NCBI RefSeq assembly: GCF_023228165.1
Contig: NZ_JALOBS010000002.1
Coordinates: forward strand, 186,001-250,000
DNA: 64,000 nt
Source: Methylomonas sp.
GTDB lineage: Bacteria > Pseudomonadota > Gammaproteobacteria > Methylococcales > Methylomonadaceae
Direction of reading: 5' to 3'
Of the stretch, positions 1 to 7,993 are shown one piece after another. Below the pieces are notes generated by a model. It saw nothing but the letters and a program-made list of their open reading frames with translations, was not told the origin of the DNA and searched no databases. Numbering within the stretch: the stretch's first letter is position 1; each line of letters starts with the position of its first letter. The translations under genes were made by a program, and so were the position numbers.

Positions 1-278
1 AACGGCAGCTCGGCCACCCGCTGGCCGAGACGGTGCACATGCTCCTCCTCGACATCCCAGACAGTCATACCGTTGTAGTGATAACCGAGCTTGTAATGAT
101 TGGGCACGGCGGCAATCCGACGGATCACGCCATCCTGATGCATCTTGCTCATACGCTGCATGACATCGTCGGCTGTCAACCCCAATTGTGCCGCAATGGC
201 TTGGTACGGCTCGGCAACCAACGGCAATCCGGCCTGGGTGGCGTGGATGATTTGTCTATCGATGTCGTCAAGTTGCAT
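1..278 (-). CDS. nirH: siroheme decarboxylase subunit NirH (partial, C-terminus beyond window)
   Basis: The minus strand reads MQLDDIDRQIIHATQAGLPL and continues as an open frame to base 1, so the C-terminus is missing. It starts with the AsnC/Lrp-like winged-helix fold typical of the NirD/L/G/H proteins, which remove two acetate carboxyls from siroheme to make 12,18-didecarboxysiroheme on the way to haem d1. Its ATG overlaps the stop of the preceding nirG by one base (TGATG), which suggests translational coupling. I call it NirH because it follows nirD, nirL and nirG in the order known from Pseudomonas; the sequence alone would not separate NirH from NirL. Confidence 0.85.
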   Translation of the reverse strand, partial: MQLDDIDRQIIHATQAGLPLVAEPYQAIAAQLGLTADDVMQRMSKMHQDGVIRRIAAVPNHYKLGYHYNGMTVWDVEEEHVHRLGQRVAELP

Positions 279-721
279 CAGGCTTCCAATTGCAAACCTA
301 CGTAGTATTCGCGGATTTTCGGCATGTTGTAGACCATCAGCCCGGTGTGGCGTTCAATTAATTCGATCACGCTTTCCACCTGCTCGGGCCTTTCGGTCGC
401 CAACACAAACCACATATTTAACGTATGGTTCCTGGCATAGTTATGGGCCACTTCGGGGAAGCTGTTGACAATCTCGCTGACTTCATCAAAGCGTTCTTCC
501 GGTACTTTCAAAGCCGCCAGGGTTAATGCGCCGCCCATCTGTTCGGCGTGATACATCGGCCCGAAGCGCGACAACACCCCGTCGTCCAGCAGAGTTTGCA
601 GCCTGCTCAAAAGCGCGTCTTCCGTGATGCCGATTTGCCCGGCAACTTGCCGATACGGCGATTCGCAGATCGGAAAACCCTTTTGCAACAGATTGATGAT
701 CAGCTTGTCGATATCATCCAT
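278..721 (-). CDS. nirG: siroheme decarboxylase subunit NirG
   Basis: A 147-aa AsnC/Lrp-like protein that acts with NirD, NirL and NirH in siroheme decarboxylation for haem d1. The frame is open further upstream to base 805. I place the start at ATG 721 (MDDIDKLIINLL) because its siblings begin the same way, because the length then matches NirG, and because the ATG then overlaps the nirL stop by 8 bases. The core motif NHTLNMWFVLATE is shared with NirD (NRFNLWFVLIGD), and both lack the cysteine-containing tail of the NirL/NirH type. Confidence 0.88.
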   Translation of the reverse strand: MDDIDKLIINLLQKGFPICESPYRQVAGQIGITEDALLSRLQTLLDDGVLSRFGPMYHAEQMGGALTLAALKVPEERFDEVSEIVNSFPEVAHNYARNHTLNMWFVLATERPEQVESVIELIERHTGLMVYNMPKIREYYVGLQLEA

Positions 722-1223
722 GGCTGGCTTCCAACCGCGGCTGGCAGGCTTGCCGATAAAGAGCGCCGCGCTGTTTGAAACAGCGGCGACTGAACAGCAC
801 TTCAAAGGTGATGCCGGACAAACCGCAGCTTTGCTGTAATGCCGCCCATTGCTGCATCACCAGCTCGCGGCTTTTGCCGTGTATCATGCAATACAGGTTG
901 TACGGCCAGGTTTCGCCCTGCCGCGGCCGTTGATAACACAAATTAACGAAGCTGAGCTGGCTGATTTGCCGACCCAGCTCCGCTACCCGGTCATCGGGAA
1001 TGTCCATCACAATCATGGCATTGGCCCGGTAACCCAGCTGCCTGTGCTTGACCACTACGCCCCAGCGCTTGATCAGGCCCCGAGCCTTCAAGCTCAGCAA
1101 CCTGTCTATCACGTCCTGCTCGCTAAGCGCCAATTGCGCGGCAATGGCCGCATACGGCCGGGCCGCGATCGGCAAACCGGCCTGCACGGCGGCAATCAGC
1201 TGAAAGTCGATGGCGTCAATCAT
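714..1223 (-). CDS. nirL: siroheme decarboxylase subunit NirL
   Basis: A 169-aa siroheme decarboxylase subunit of the longer NirL/NirH type, cytoplasmic. It has the AsnC-like helix-turn-helix at the N-terminus (MIDAIDFQLIAAVQAGLPI) and the family-typical tail LFSRRCFKQRG near residue 150. The central part (WPYNLYCMIHGKS) differs from the WFVL version in NirD and NirG. Its start overlaps the nirD stop by 8 bases. The four small homologues in a row look like ancient gene duplications forming a hetero-oligomeric enzyme. Confidence 0.88.
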   Translation of the reverse strand: MIDAIDFQLIAAVQAGLPIAARPYAAIAAQLALSEQDVIDRLLSLKARGLIKRWGVVVKHRQLGYRANAMIVMDIPDDRVAELGRQISQLSFVNLCYQRPRQGETWPYNLYCMIHGKSRELVMQQWAALQQSCGLSGITFEVLFSRRCFKQRGALYRQACQPRLEASHG

Positions 1224-1671
1224 GCAGATTCAACTCGAAACCCAGGTTGATGAAATAATCGGCCAGCATCGGCAACAACATGGCTGGGTAGCCGCTACGA
1301 GCTTCGATATCGGCAATCACGCTATTCAGGTGTTCTTCGTTGTCGCCGATCAACACAAACCACAGATTGAAGCGGTTTTCCCGTTCGTAATTGTGGTTGA
1401 CTTCGGGATAACTGCTGACCAGTTCCGCCACCCAGGCCAAGTCGGCGTCGGATACCGCCATCGCCACCAGCGCACTGCTGCCGATGGCATTCGGCGCGAT
1501 CACCGGGCCGATGCGGCTGATCATCTGTTGCTCGGCAAGCACTTGAAACGCCGCCAGCACTTCGTCTTCACTGACCCCGAGCTGATCGGCGATATCGCGA
1601 TAAGGGGTCGGACTGAGCGGAAAGTCCTGCTGATAATTATTCAAAAGCTGTTTATGCAGCGGCGACAACAT
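1216..1671 (-). CDS. nirD: siroheme decarboxylase subunit NirD
   Basis: A 151-aa AsnC/Lrp-fold protein, first of the four decarboxylase subunit genes after nirF. It shows the PYRDIADQLGVSEDEVLAAF helix-turn-helix near residue 25 and ENRFNLWFVL near residue 105. Despite the regulator-like fold, this family is known to be enzymatic in haem d1 synthesis. The start codon lies 3 bases after the nirF stop and the 3' end overlaps nirL, so it is part of one tightly packed transcript. Confidence 0.88.
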   Translation of the reverse strand: MLSPLHKQLLNNYQQDFPLSPTPYRDIADQLGVSEDEVLAAFQVLAEQQMISRIGPVIAPNAIGSSALVAMAVSDADLAWVAELVSSYPEVNHNYERENRFNLWFVLIGDNEEHLNSVIADIEARSGYPAMLLPMLADYFINLGFELNLHD

Positions 1672-1674
1672 GGT

Positions 1675-2853
1675 TTACAAACCTAATTGATTGGCGCGGT
1701 TGCTAAAGAAAATACCGCTGGGCTTTTGCGCCGGCAATCGAGCGGTTTCGGTCAGGGTTTCCGTGTCGTAGACCATCACCCGGTCTTCGTCGCGCACCGC
1801 CAACCAGACCGCTTCGCCGCGCGGGGTAAACTCCATGTGCATCACCCCTTTACCTGGCTGCAGGGTTTTGATGACAGCAAAATCCTTGACATCAATGACC
1901 TGCAGGTTCTGATTGTCCGGAAATGCGAAATTCACCCACACCTGTCGTCCGTCCGGCCGCGACATTACGAATACGGGCTGGCCGGCCACCGGAATGCGTT
2001 TGACCAACGACCAGTCGCGCTTGTCTATGACCAATACTTCGTGCCGCCCCACGGCCGGCACCAGTAACCAATCGCCAGCCACCGTCCAGCCTTCCAGATG
2101 CGGCATTTTATAGACAGGGGTTTGCTCGTCGTCCTTGCCGTAATCTTGCAGGATATGCTTTACACCCAGCTCCGGCTGCCACAAATCCAGCAAAGCCAGG
2201 CCTTTTTCGCCGAACAGACCGGCGGCGTAATAATGACCGTCCGGCGTCAGCAAAGCGTCGTAGGGCTGCTTGCCGATATCCTTGAATTTTTGCACCTGCG
2301 GCTGGCGCGGATTTTTGGCGTCGATCAGCCAGATTTGGTTGCCCTCGAACAAACTACAGACAAAACGTTGGCCGGGCGCATCGACCAGCCCTACTACTTT
2401 CGATAACTGACCGCTATCGCCGTATATCGCCGGAATCTCGGCCAGTTGCTCCAGGGTGTCGGCATCGAACAACTTGACGCCGCCTGGCGTGTAATTGGAC
2501 ACGGCAATCACTTTGCCATCCTGGGAAATTGCGCCGCCTATGCTATTGCCGGCCTGTACGACGCGTTTGACTATCTGGTCCCGCAGCAAGTCAATTTTAG
2601 TCAAGCCGCCATCGCGGCCAAACAGGTAGGCATAACGCTGATCGCGGGAAAACACCACCGAGGCGTGCGACAAATCGCCCAAGCCTTCGACACGGCTCAG
2701 CATGGCCGGATTGCTGGTATTGACGATCTGTACACTGCCCTGTTCACGCTCTATCACCAGACCAAGATCGCCGGTGGCGCGCAATTCGGCCTGACTGCAA
2801 GCGCTTAACAGCAAGGAAAAAAGCAAGGGCAAAATGGAATTTAGGGGTTTCAT
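1675..2853 (-). CDS. nirF: haem d1 biosynthesis protein NirF
   Basis: A 392-aa periplasmic lipoprotein predicted to act in a late step of haem d1 assembly. The signal sequence ends in a lipobox (LLLSACSQ, Cys19), and the rest is an eight-bladed beta-propeller related to the d1 domain of NirS. The end PSGIFFSN is typical of the NirF/NirN group. It contains no CxxCH, which separates it from NirS and NirN. It is separated from the upstream cold-shock/Excalibur gene by 76 bases and leads directly into nirD. Confidence 0.93.
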   Translation of the reverse strand: MKPLNSILPLLFSLLLSACSQAELRATGDLGLVIEREQGSVQIVNTSNPAMLSRVEGLGDLSHASVVFSRDQRYAYLFGRDGGLTKIDLLRDQIVKRVVQAGNSIGGAISQDGKVIAVSNYTPGGVKLFDADTLEQLAEIPAIYGDSGQLSKVVGLVDAPGQRFVCSLFEGNQIWLIDAKNPRQPQVQKFKDIGKQPYDALLTPDGHYYAAGLFGEKGLALLDLWQPELGVKHILQDYGKDDEQTPVYKMPHLEGWTVAGDWLLVPAVGRHEVLVIDKRDWSLVKRIPVAGQPVFVMSRPDGRQVWVNFAFPDNQNLQVIDVKDFAVIKTLQPGKGVMHMEFTPRGEAVWLAVRDEDRVMVYDTETLTETARLPAQKPSGIFFSNRANQLGL

Positions 2854-2929
2854 AGTCAGAAATAGTTAGTCGGCGAATCAGTCTTGGAACGCAATGTAGA
2901 TGTAAAGTCCATACAATACGTTGTGACAA

Positions 2930-3553
2930 TCAATGACCACACCATTGATCCTCACAAGGCCGGCCATCGCCATCACCGTCAGTAACACTGCCAGGACAAT
3001 GGTTTAAATAAAACATGGCTTCATCGCATGAAGTCATTTGAGAACATCTGGTTTTGCCTTCACATTTAAATTGACTCACGGAAACCCGGTTCGCGCCCTC
3101 TTCTTGCACGGCGAAAGCATTTGCTTCTGATGGAGATTGGGCTAAAAAATCTCTTTCGTTAAATTTGTTGAACCCAGTTACAGCAAAAAACAGAATTACG
3201 ATGACAACTAAACTCGTGCTTATCCAGCTGCCGCTATTTTTCGGCTTGTAATCGCCTGCCGGGCAAGAATTGCTTTTTCTCGGTTTTTGTTGGTTTTTTT
3301 GGATAATTTGATTTTCTAATTTTCGTTCGGCAAATACACTTTCGACACCTTCGATACTCGCATTGACTGCTTTATTTCGACCACTGTTATCCGCTACCAA
3401 TTTAAATAAGATCACATCACCAACTTCTGGCCTCCTTCCAGCTCTCTGTAATGAAGAAATATGTAAAAAAATATCTTCATCGCTGCCTTTTGACCTGATG
3501 AAACCGAAACCTTTCTCATCATTCCATCGCATTAACTGTCCTTTGCGCATCAT
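2930..3553 (-). CDS. cold-shock domain / membrane / Excalibur-domain protein
   Basis: A 207-aa three-part protein. Residues 1-70 are a cold-shock nucleic-acid binding domain (WNDEKGFGFI and DIFLHISSL motifs). Residues about 108-126 form one transmembrane helix (STSLVVIVILFFAV). The C-terminal 45 residues are an Excalibur calcium-binding domain (YLNHCPG..DGDGDGRPCE) with paired cysteines. The topology suggests a cytoplasmic RNA-binding end and a periplasmic calcium-binding end. It sits inside the nir operon between a DUF3465 gene and nirF. No role in denitrification is known to me; a linked stress or envelope function is a guess. Confidence 0.8.
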   Translation of the reverse strand: MMRKGQLMRWNDEKGFGFIRSKGSDEDIFLHISSLQRAGRRPEVGDVILFKLVADNSGRNKAVNASIEGVESVFAERKLENQIIQKNQQKPRKSNSCPAGDYKPKNSGSWISTSLVVIVILFFAVTGFNKFNERDFLAQSPSEANAFAVQEEGANRVSVSQFKCEGKTRCSQMTSCDEAMFYLNHCPGSVTDGDGDGRPCEDQWCGH

Positions 3554-3573
3554 GCCGATTATCTCCCTTTAAT

Positions 3574-3990
3574 TCACTGATACACCCGCCCGGCAACCTT
3601 CAGCCAGCCATCGATATGGCGCCGGCCCGGATCGCGATGGGTCCAATGCACGGTACCGCCTTTTTCGCTCCATTCGTACTCGCCGTAAAACGACACCGTC
3701 TCACCAACCCGCAGATTTTCGATTTTGGGCGCCAGATCGATATTATGCGCAATCAATAAGGTTTGACCGGACTGCAACCTGAGTATGAAACGCTGATGGC
3801 GGCTGCCGTGGTTATCGTCGGGCAATATCTTGATCACCGAACCTTCGCCTTCAATCTGCAAGTCACTGCGCTGGGCGCGAAAGGCTTGCTCCAGCACGGC
3901 ATCGTTTGCAGAATAAGGCGTATCGGCCCATACGCTGGGCAGCCCTCCCGACAGCAGTAACAACGCAACTAAGGTAATGACTTTATTCAT
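3574..3990 (-). CDS. exported DUF3465-family protein
   Basis: A 138-aa secreted protein starting MNKVITLVALLLLSGGLPSV, with a signal peptide cut near VWA. The mature part (GSVIKILPDDNHGSRHQRF, then GETVSFYGEYEW, then HWTHRDP) matches my recollection of DUF3465, a small OB-like periplasmic family of unknown function. ATG 3990 is chosen over an upstream in-frame TTG because it makes an ATGA overlap with the nirC stop and follows a GAGGG-like site. It is coupled to nirC and followed after 20 bases by the cold-shock/Excalibur gene, a pairing I associate with this family elsewhere. Confidence 0.75.
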   Translation of the reverse strand: MNKVITLVALLLLSGGLPSVWADTPYSANDAVLEQAFRAQRSDLQIEGEGSVIKILPDDNHGSRHQRFILRLQSGQTLLIAHNIDLAPKIENLRVGETVSFYGEYEWSEKGGTVHWTHRDPGRRHIDGWLKVAGRVYQ

Positions 3991-4295
3991 TTCCAACCCT
4001 CTTGCCGCAACTGCTCGACCAGCCAGGCGGTTTCTTCAAGCGATAAAAATTGTTGCCAGGGCGGCATGGCGGTTCCTGCTCTGCCATTTTGGATCACCTC
4101 AACCAAAAAGGTGTCGGTTTTATTCGCCAAGGCACCCGGCATCAACGACGGTCCCAGCCCGCCCTTAGGCGGCAAACCGTGGCAGGAACCGCAATCGTGT
4201 TTAAGCAGATTGATCAGCGCTTGCTGTCGTTGCGGATCAGGTTGCTCCGCAACGACAGCGGCTGAAAATAAAGCCAGCAGCCAGACCAGGCGCAT
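3987..4295 (-). CDS. nirC: cytochrome c55X-type protein NirC
   Basis: A 102-aa periplasmic monohaem cytochrome c. A signal peptide (LLALFSAAVVA) precedes the haem site CGSCH near residue 35, with an axial methionine candidate in GTAMPPW. NirC is thought to pass electrons in haem d1 maturation or to NirS. The PPKGGLGPSL segment is typical of the c55X family. It lies 3 bases downstream of the other cytochrome gene, and its stop overlaps the next start. Confidence 0.85.
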   Translation of the reverse strand: MRLVWLLALFSAAVVAEQPDPQRQQALINLLKHDCGSCHGLPPKGGLGPSLMPGALANKTDTFLVEVIQNGRAGTAMPPWQQFLSLEETAWLVEQLRQEGWK

Positions 4296-4298
4296 AAC

Positions 4299-4607
4299 TT
4301 ACGGCTTAACGCTGCCGTAATAATGCGCTATGTCGTTGATGTCCTTATCGGTCAGCGAGCCGGCAATAGCATTCATGATCTCAGATACCCGCGTTTTATC
4401 CCGGTACTGCTTGATGGCCGTTTTCAAATATTCGACATCGCGCCCACCCAAGGGCGGAAACGGCGCATCGGCGCTGGGCATACGAATGCCGTGGCATTGG
4501 GAACACACGGCGGCTGCTTTGGCATGCCCGACATACAGGCTTGCCGCCTGACTACTGCCGGCCGCCAACAGCCCGGCCAGCATGAAAACAGAGTGTCTCA
4601 TCTTCAT
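4299..4607 (-). CDS. class I cytochrome c, probable NirS electron donor
   Basis: A 102-aa periplasmic cytochrome c with a cleavable signal (LLAAGSSQAAS), haem site CSQCH near residue 35 and a distal methionine candidate in VSEIMNAIAGSL. It resembles half of a cytochrome c4 or a c-553 type protein more than the classic NirM c-551. Its start overlaps the nirS stop by 4 bases, so it is very likely co-translated with nirS and serves as its electron donor. That role is inferred from position. Confidence 0.8.
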   Translation of the reverse strand: MKMRHSVFMLAGLLAAGSSQAASLYVGHAKAAAVCSQCHGIRMPSADAPFPPLGGRDVEYLKTAIKQYRDKTRVSEIMNAIAGSLTDKDINDIAHYYGSVKP

Positions 4608-6184
4608 TTTGATTGCTCCATTTCGTCAGGTGATAGACCGCGTGTCATATATTTAACCCGGCCTCTGGAAAAAATACCCGCAGGGCTTTCCATAGGCACG
4701 GAGGCGACTTTTTGCAGGGTATTGGAGTCATAGACCACCACCTCGTCACCGTTATAGCCCGCGCTGATGTAGAGGAATTTGCCGTCTGCGCTGTACTCAG
4801 GGAAGTAAGCATGACCGCCGACATCCAGGGTTTTCACGACTTCCAGGGTTTTCTTGTCGATCAATTGAACAGTGCGAGCGCGTCTGTCCTTGCTGATGAT
4901 ATCCACCGCCACATACGGCGCGTTGGCGTGCGCGGCAGGCGATTCGGTACCGCCGGAAACAGGGATTTGTTTTACGACTTCCATTTTGTCCAGATCCCAG
5001 ACGCTGACCACCATTTTGTCGCAATCGCCGAAGTTGGTACCGAAGCCTAAAGTACGGCCATCGACCACTACCGCGGAACCGCCACCAACATGCGGAACGC
5101 AACCGGCCGGCAATCTTTTGATGATTTCGCGTTTTTCCAGATCAATCGCCGCGACGATGCTGTCGTCATAGGATGCCACCATCAGCTTTTTGCCGCCGTG
5201 GGTCAGGAACGCATCATGCAAATGGCGACCGACTTTCTCGATTTTGGTGACCGGGAAGCCGTCTTTTTTATAATCGACGACCCAGACCTGACCGGCATTT
5301 TCCAAGGCAATTGCAAAAATGTCCGCATAAGGGGTGCCGATGATCATGCCGGAATCGGAACTGACCATTTTGCCGTCGGGATCGATGCCTTCCAGTTCAA
5401 AGGTTTTCAAGGGTTCCAGAGTATCGGCATCCAGAATCACCGCGTTGTGCGGCACGAAAGAACCGGCCATGATGTATTTGCCGTCGCGCGACACACCCAT
5501 GCCGGGTCCGTTGTAACCGGTCTTGATACTGCGGGTGGCTTGCATCGAGTACAAATCCACTTTAAAAATTTCGGCGGTATCGGTTTTCACATAAGCCCAA
5601 CGCGGATTGGCCGGGTTGAAATCGATGATATGCGCGGCAACGCCGGTAGGGACTTCACCGACCTTTTGATGGGTGGTGCTATTGATGAAAATGGCTCTTG
5701 CGCCTTCGCCGCGACCGTATTTGCCGCGCGCCGCCACGCCGATCAGGTTGTCTATGTTATCGATTTTATAAGTCGGCTTGTCCGGCAACGTGCTTTCGTC
5801 TTTGACATAGACTTTCAGCGACTTTTTCATGTCGTCGAGGGTCCAAGCCGGATTCGGTTGTTTGGGTGTAGCTTGCAAATGCTTGATGACGCCACGAATC
5901 TCGTCGTCGCTGAGTTTGCCGTAGAAAGGAGGCATCAGGGTATCGAAACTGCCCGCCATGACTATGGTCCGCAAAGCGGTGGGGCTGCGGCCTTTCAATG
6001 TTTCACTATTTAAGGCCGGCGCCAGATAGCCGCCATGATCAGAACCGTGGCAGCTCGAGCAATTATCTTCGTATAACTGATGCATATCGTCCGATTTTGC
6101 CATCGCCACCCCGGATGACAACAGCGTGGTAATCGAAACCGCCAGCAAGGATTGATTCAGTCGTTTTGTTATCGTTTTTTTCAT
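4604..6184 (-). CDS. nirS: cytochrome cd1 nitrite reductase NirS
   Basis: A 526-aa periplasmic enzyme reducing nitrite to nitric oxide. The signal peptide ends near residue 29 (GVAMA). A cytochrome c domain with C42-S-S-C45-H46 is followed by a d1 beta-propeller. Histidines 323 (HLHDAF) and 365 (VPHVGG) are 42 residues apart, as are the two active-site histidines of the Pseudomonas enzyme (327 and 369, from memory), which favours NirS over the related NirN. The C-terminus (MESPAGIFSRG) and the AAHANAPYVAVD stretch recall NirN/NirF instead. It is the first gene of the nir operon, behind a palindrome-overlapped promoter. A NirN-like haem d1 dehydrogenase is the main alternative. Confidence 0.82.
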   Translation of the reverse strand: MKKTITKRLNQSLLAVSITTLLSSGVAMAKSDDMHQLYEDNCSSCHGSDHGGYLAPALNSETLKGRSPTALRTIVMAGSFDTLMPPFYGKLSDDEIRGVIKHLQATPKQPNPAWTLDDMKKSLKVYVKDESTLPDKPTYKIDNIDNLIGVAARGKYGRGEGARAIFINSTTHQKVGEVPTGVAAHIIDFNPANPRWAYVKTDTAEIFKVDLYSMQATRSIKTGYNGPGMGVSRDGKYIMAGSFVPHNAVILDADTLEPLKTFELEGIDPDGKMVSSDSGMIIGTPYADIFAIALENAGQVWVVDYKKDGFPVTKIEKVGRHLHDAFLTHGGKKLMVASYDDSIVAAIDLEKREIIKRLPAGCVPHVGGGSAVVVDGRTLGFGTNFGDCDKMVVSVWDLDKMEVVKQIPVSGGTESPAAHANAPYVAVDIISKDRRARTVQLIDKKTLEVVKTLDVGGHAYFPEYSADGKFLYISAGYNGDEVVVYDSNTLQKVASVPMESPAGIFSRGRVKYMTRGLSPDEMEQSK

Positions 6185-6316
6185 AATGAATTCCCGTCAT
6201 CCGCAAATTAAAAAAAGAGCCAACTCAAAAATATTAAACCATAATTCCCTGGCGGCACTGAATTTAGCACACCAGTAGGGCTCAAATTTGGGTTGACTCA
6301 AGGCCGAATGTTATAA

Positions 6317-6333
6317 AATATCGAGTCGATATT
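6317..6333. promoter_or_regulatory. 17-bp perfect palindrome, probable MarR-type operator
   Basis: AATATCGAGTCGATATT is perfectly palindromic around base 6325. It overlaps the candidate nirS -10 box and start site, and lies 56 bases upstream of the divergent MarR-family gene. Size and symmetry fit a MarR dimer site. Binding by that protein is inferred from position only. Confidence 0.6.
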
Positions 6334-6360
6334 AAAGCACCTGATTCCAGCCCTTGTCAA
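6331..6360 (-). promoter_or_regulatory. candidate sigma-70 promoter for nirS
   Basis: On the minus strand, TTGACA (6360-6355) and TTTAAT (6336-6331) are 18 bases apart. The predicted start would lie inside the palindrome at 6317-6333. This is the best promoter-like pair in the gap upstream of nirS. The leader would be about 140 bases. Confidence 0.5.
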
Positions 6361-6381
6361 CCGCTATAGCAATGATAGAAT
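6354..6381 (+). promoter_or_regulatory. candidate promoter for the marR-type gene
   Basis: TTGTCA (6354-6359) and TAGAAT (6376-6381) are separated by 16 bases. The -35 shares its bases with the oppositely oriented nirS -35. The expected start would fall at or very near ATG 6389, so the transcript could be leaderless; no Shine-Dalgarno sequence is seen there. Confidence 0.4.
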
Positions 6382-6388
6382 ACACAAC

Positions 6389-6952
6389 ATGGTAGAAACT
6401 GATATTTACGAACTCATAGAATGCATGACCGCGCTGATACGCTCCGAAGAGCGTAAAAAATGCACGGAGCTAGGCTTGCAGCCCGTACATTTCCAGGTCT
6501 TGAACTACCTGTCGCGAGCCAACAAATACAGCAACACCCCAGCGGCTGTTGCCAATTATTTGGGCATGACTCGCGGCACGGTGTCGCAATCCCTGATCAT
6601 TCTGGAAAAAAAAGGCTACATCGAAAAAACCCCGGACAGTAACGATAAACGGGTCATTCATTTACGTTTGCTGGCGGAAGGCTCCGAAGTACTGAAAGAG
6701 GCCCGCCCTTCCGATTTATTCCACAGCGCTACCGATATCCTGCGTACTACCGGCCAGGAACTAACCGATGCCAACGTTTTTCAACAAGCGTTGACCGCGC
6801 TGCAAAAAGCCAATCAATCGCAATCCTTTGGCGTGTGCAAAACCTGTCGCAATTTCAGTGAAAAAGACGGCGAATTTTTCTGTCAGCTGACGCAAGAAAC
6901 ACTCACCGTCGACGACAGCGAAAAAATCTGCCAGGAACACGCACCTGTCTAA
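6389..6952 (+). CDS. MarR-family regulator with a four-cysteine C-terminal tail
   Basis: A 187-aa regulator. Residues 30-100 form the MarR winged helix (VANYLGMTRGTVSQSLIILE, then the wing SNDKRVIHL). After a helical stretch comes a cysteine tail: C150-x2-C153-x11-C165-x15-C181, ending EHAPV. That pattern could bind an iron-sulfur cluster or zinc, or act as a thiol switch; it is not part of the ordinary MarR fold. The gene is transcribed away from nirS and shares a 204-base control region with it, including a perfect palindrome. I infer redox, oxygen or NO control of the nir operon. Two further cysteines (22 and 25) occur near the N-terminus. Confidence 0.8.
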   Translation: MVETDIYELIECMTALIRSEERKKCTELGLQPVHFQVLNYLSRANKYSNTPAAVANYLGMTRGTVSQSLIILEKKGYIEKTPDSNDKRVIHLRLLAEGSEVLKEARPSDLFHSATDILRTTGQELTDANVFQQALTALQKANQSQSFGVCKTCRNFSEKDGEFFCQLTQETLTVDDSEKICQEHAPV

Positions 6953-6994
6953 ACCCTTCCGCAGGCCAATTTTTCCAAAACCCGGGCCGCCGCC

Positions 6995-7993
6995 ATGTCA
7001 TTAGTGAGCATACCCCGCATTGCCTTAACCCCCGGCGAACCGGCTGGGATAGGCCCCGATCTATGCATACAACTGGCGCAACAGCCGCAAGTCTGCGAAC
7101 TGGTGGCGATTGCCGACCCGGAATTGTTACGGCAACGCGCTCAACAACTGGGCCTGCCGCTGACGATTCAAGCCTTTGACGCCACTAAACCAGCCTCTCT
7201 CGCGCCAGCCGGCAGCTTAACCGTCCTGCCGGTAGCATTGTCCGAATCTGCTACCAGCGGCAGGCTGAATCCCGCCAACAGTGTTTACGTATTGGAGACT
7301 ATCCGCTTGGCCACGCAAGGCTGTCTGGATCATACCTTTGCCGCCATGGTCACCGGGCCGGTGCATAAAGGCATCATTAACGACGCCGGCATCCCGTTCA
7401 GCGGCCATACCGAATTCATCGCCGACATCGCCGGCGGCACGCCGGTGATGATGCTGGCCACGCCGGGCTTGCGGGTAGCGCTGGTCACCACGCACTTGCC
7501 GCTCTCGCATGTCAGTCACGCAATTACCGCCGAAGTGTTGACCGATATCATCCGCTTGCTGGATAAAGACCTGCGCCGGCGCTTTGCCATAACCCAGCCC
7601 AAAATTCTGGTTTGCGGCCTGAATCCGCATGCCGGCGAGAATGGCCACCTGGGGCGGGAAGAAATCGAAATAATCGAACCTACCCTGGAAAGTCTACGCT
7701 GCGAAGGCATTAATCTTTACGGCCCATTACCCGCCGACACCCTGTTCACCCCAAAATATCTGGATCACGCCGACGCGGTACTGGCCATGTATCACGACCA
7801 AGGCCTGCCGGTATTGAAACACAAAGGTTTCGGCCAGGCCGTCAACATTACCCTGGGCTTACCCATCGTCCGCACCTCAGTCGACCACGGCACCGCATTA
7901 GAGCTGGCAGGCACCGGTAAAGCCAACATCAGCAGCCTGCAATTTGCCTTGCAAACGGCTTTGGATATGCTCCCATCACTCCAAATAACATAA
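6995..7993 (+). CDS. pdxA: 4-hydroxythreonine-4-phosphate dehydrogenase PdxA
   Basis: A 332-aa enzyme of pyridoxal 5'-phosphate synthesis that oxidises 4-phosphohydroxy-L-threonine with NAD. It carries the family start RIALTPGEPAGIGPD, the VTGPVHKGIIND and FSGHTEFIAD segments, and metal-binding histidines in THLPLSHVSHA, CGLNPHAGENG and MYHDQGLPVLKHKGFG. Length is normal. Its stop overlaps the rsmA start by one base, a common pdxA-rsmA arrangement in gammaproteobacteria. Confidence 0.96.
   Translation: MSLVSIPRIALTPGEPAGIGPDLCIQLAQQPQVCELVAIADPELLRQRAQQLGLPLTIQAFDATKPASLAPAGSLTVLPVALSESATSGRLNPANSVYVLETIRLATQGCLDHTFAAMVTGPVHKGIINDAGIPFSGHTEFIADIAGGTPVMMLATPGLRVALVTTHLPLSHVSHAITAEVLTDIIRLLDKDLRRRFAITQPKILVCGLNPHAGENGHLGREEIEIIEPTLESLRCEGINLYGPLPADTLFTPKYLDHADAVLAMYHDQGLPVLKHKGFGQAVNITLGLPIVRTSVDHGTALELAGTGKANISSLQFALQTALDMLPSLQIT

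Noticed and set aside
5090..6013. Long plus-strand frame of 307 codons inside nirS
   Set aside because: It is antisense to a well-supported nirS gene and shows no recognisable protein features.
6293..6301. TTGACTCAA as a possible FNR/DNR box upstream of nirS
   Set aside because: The FNR/DNR consensus has TTGAT and ATCAA separated by four bases; here the half-sites are separated by a single base.
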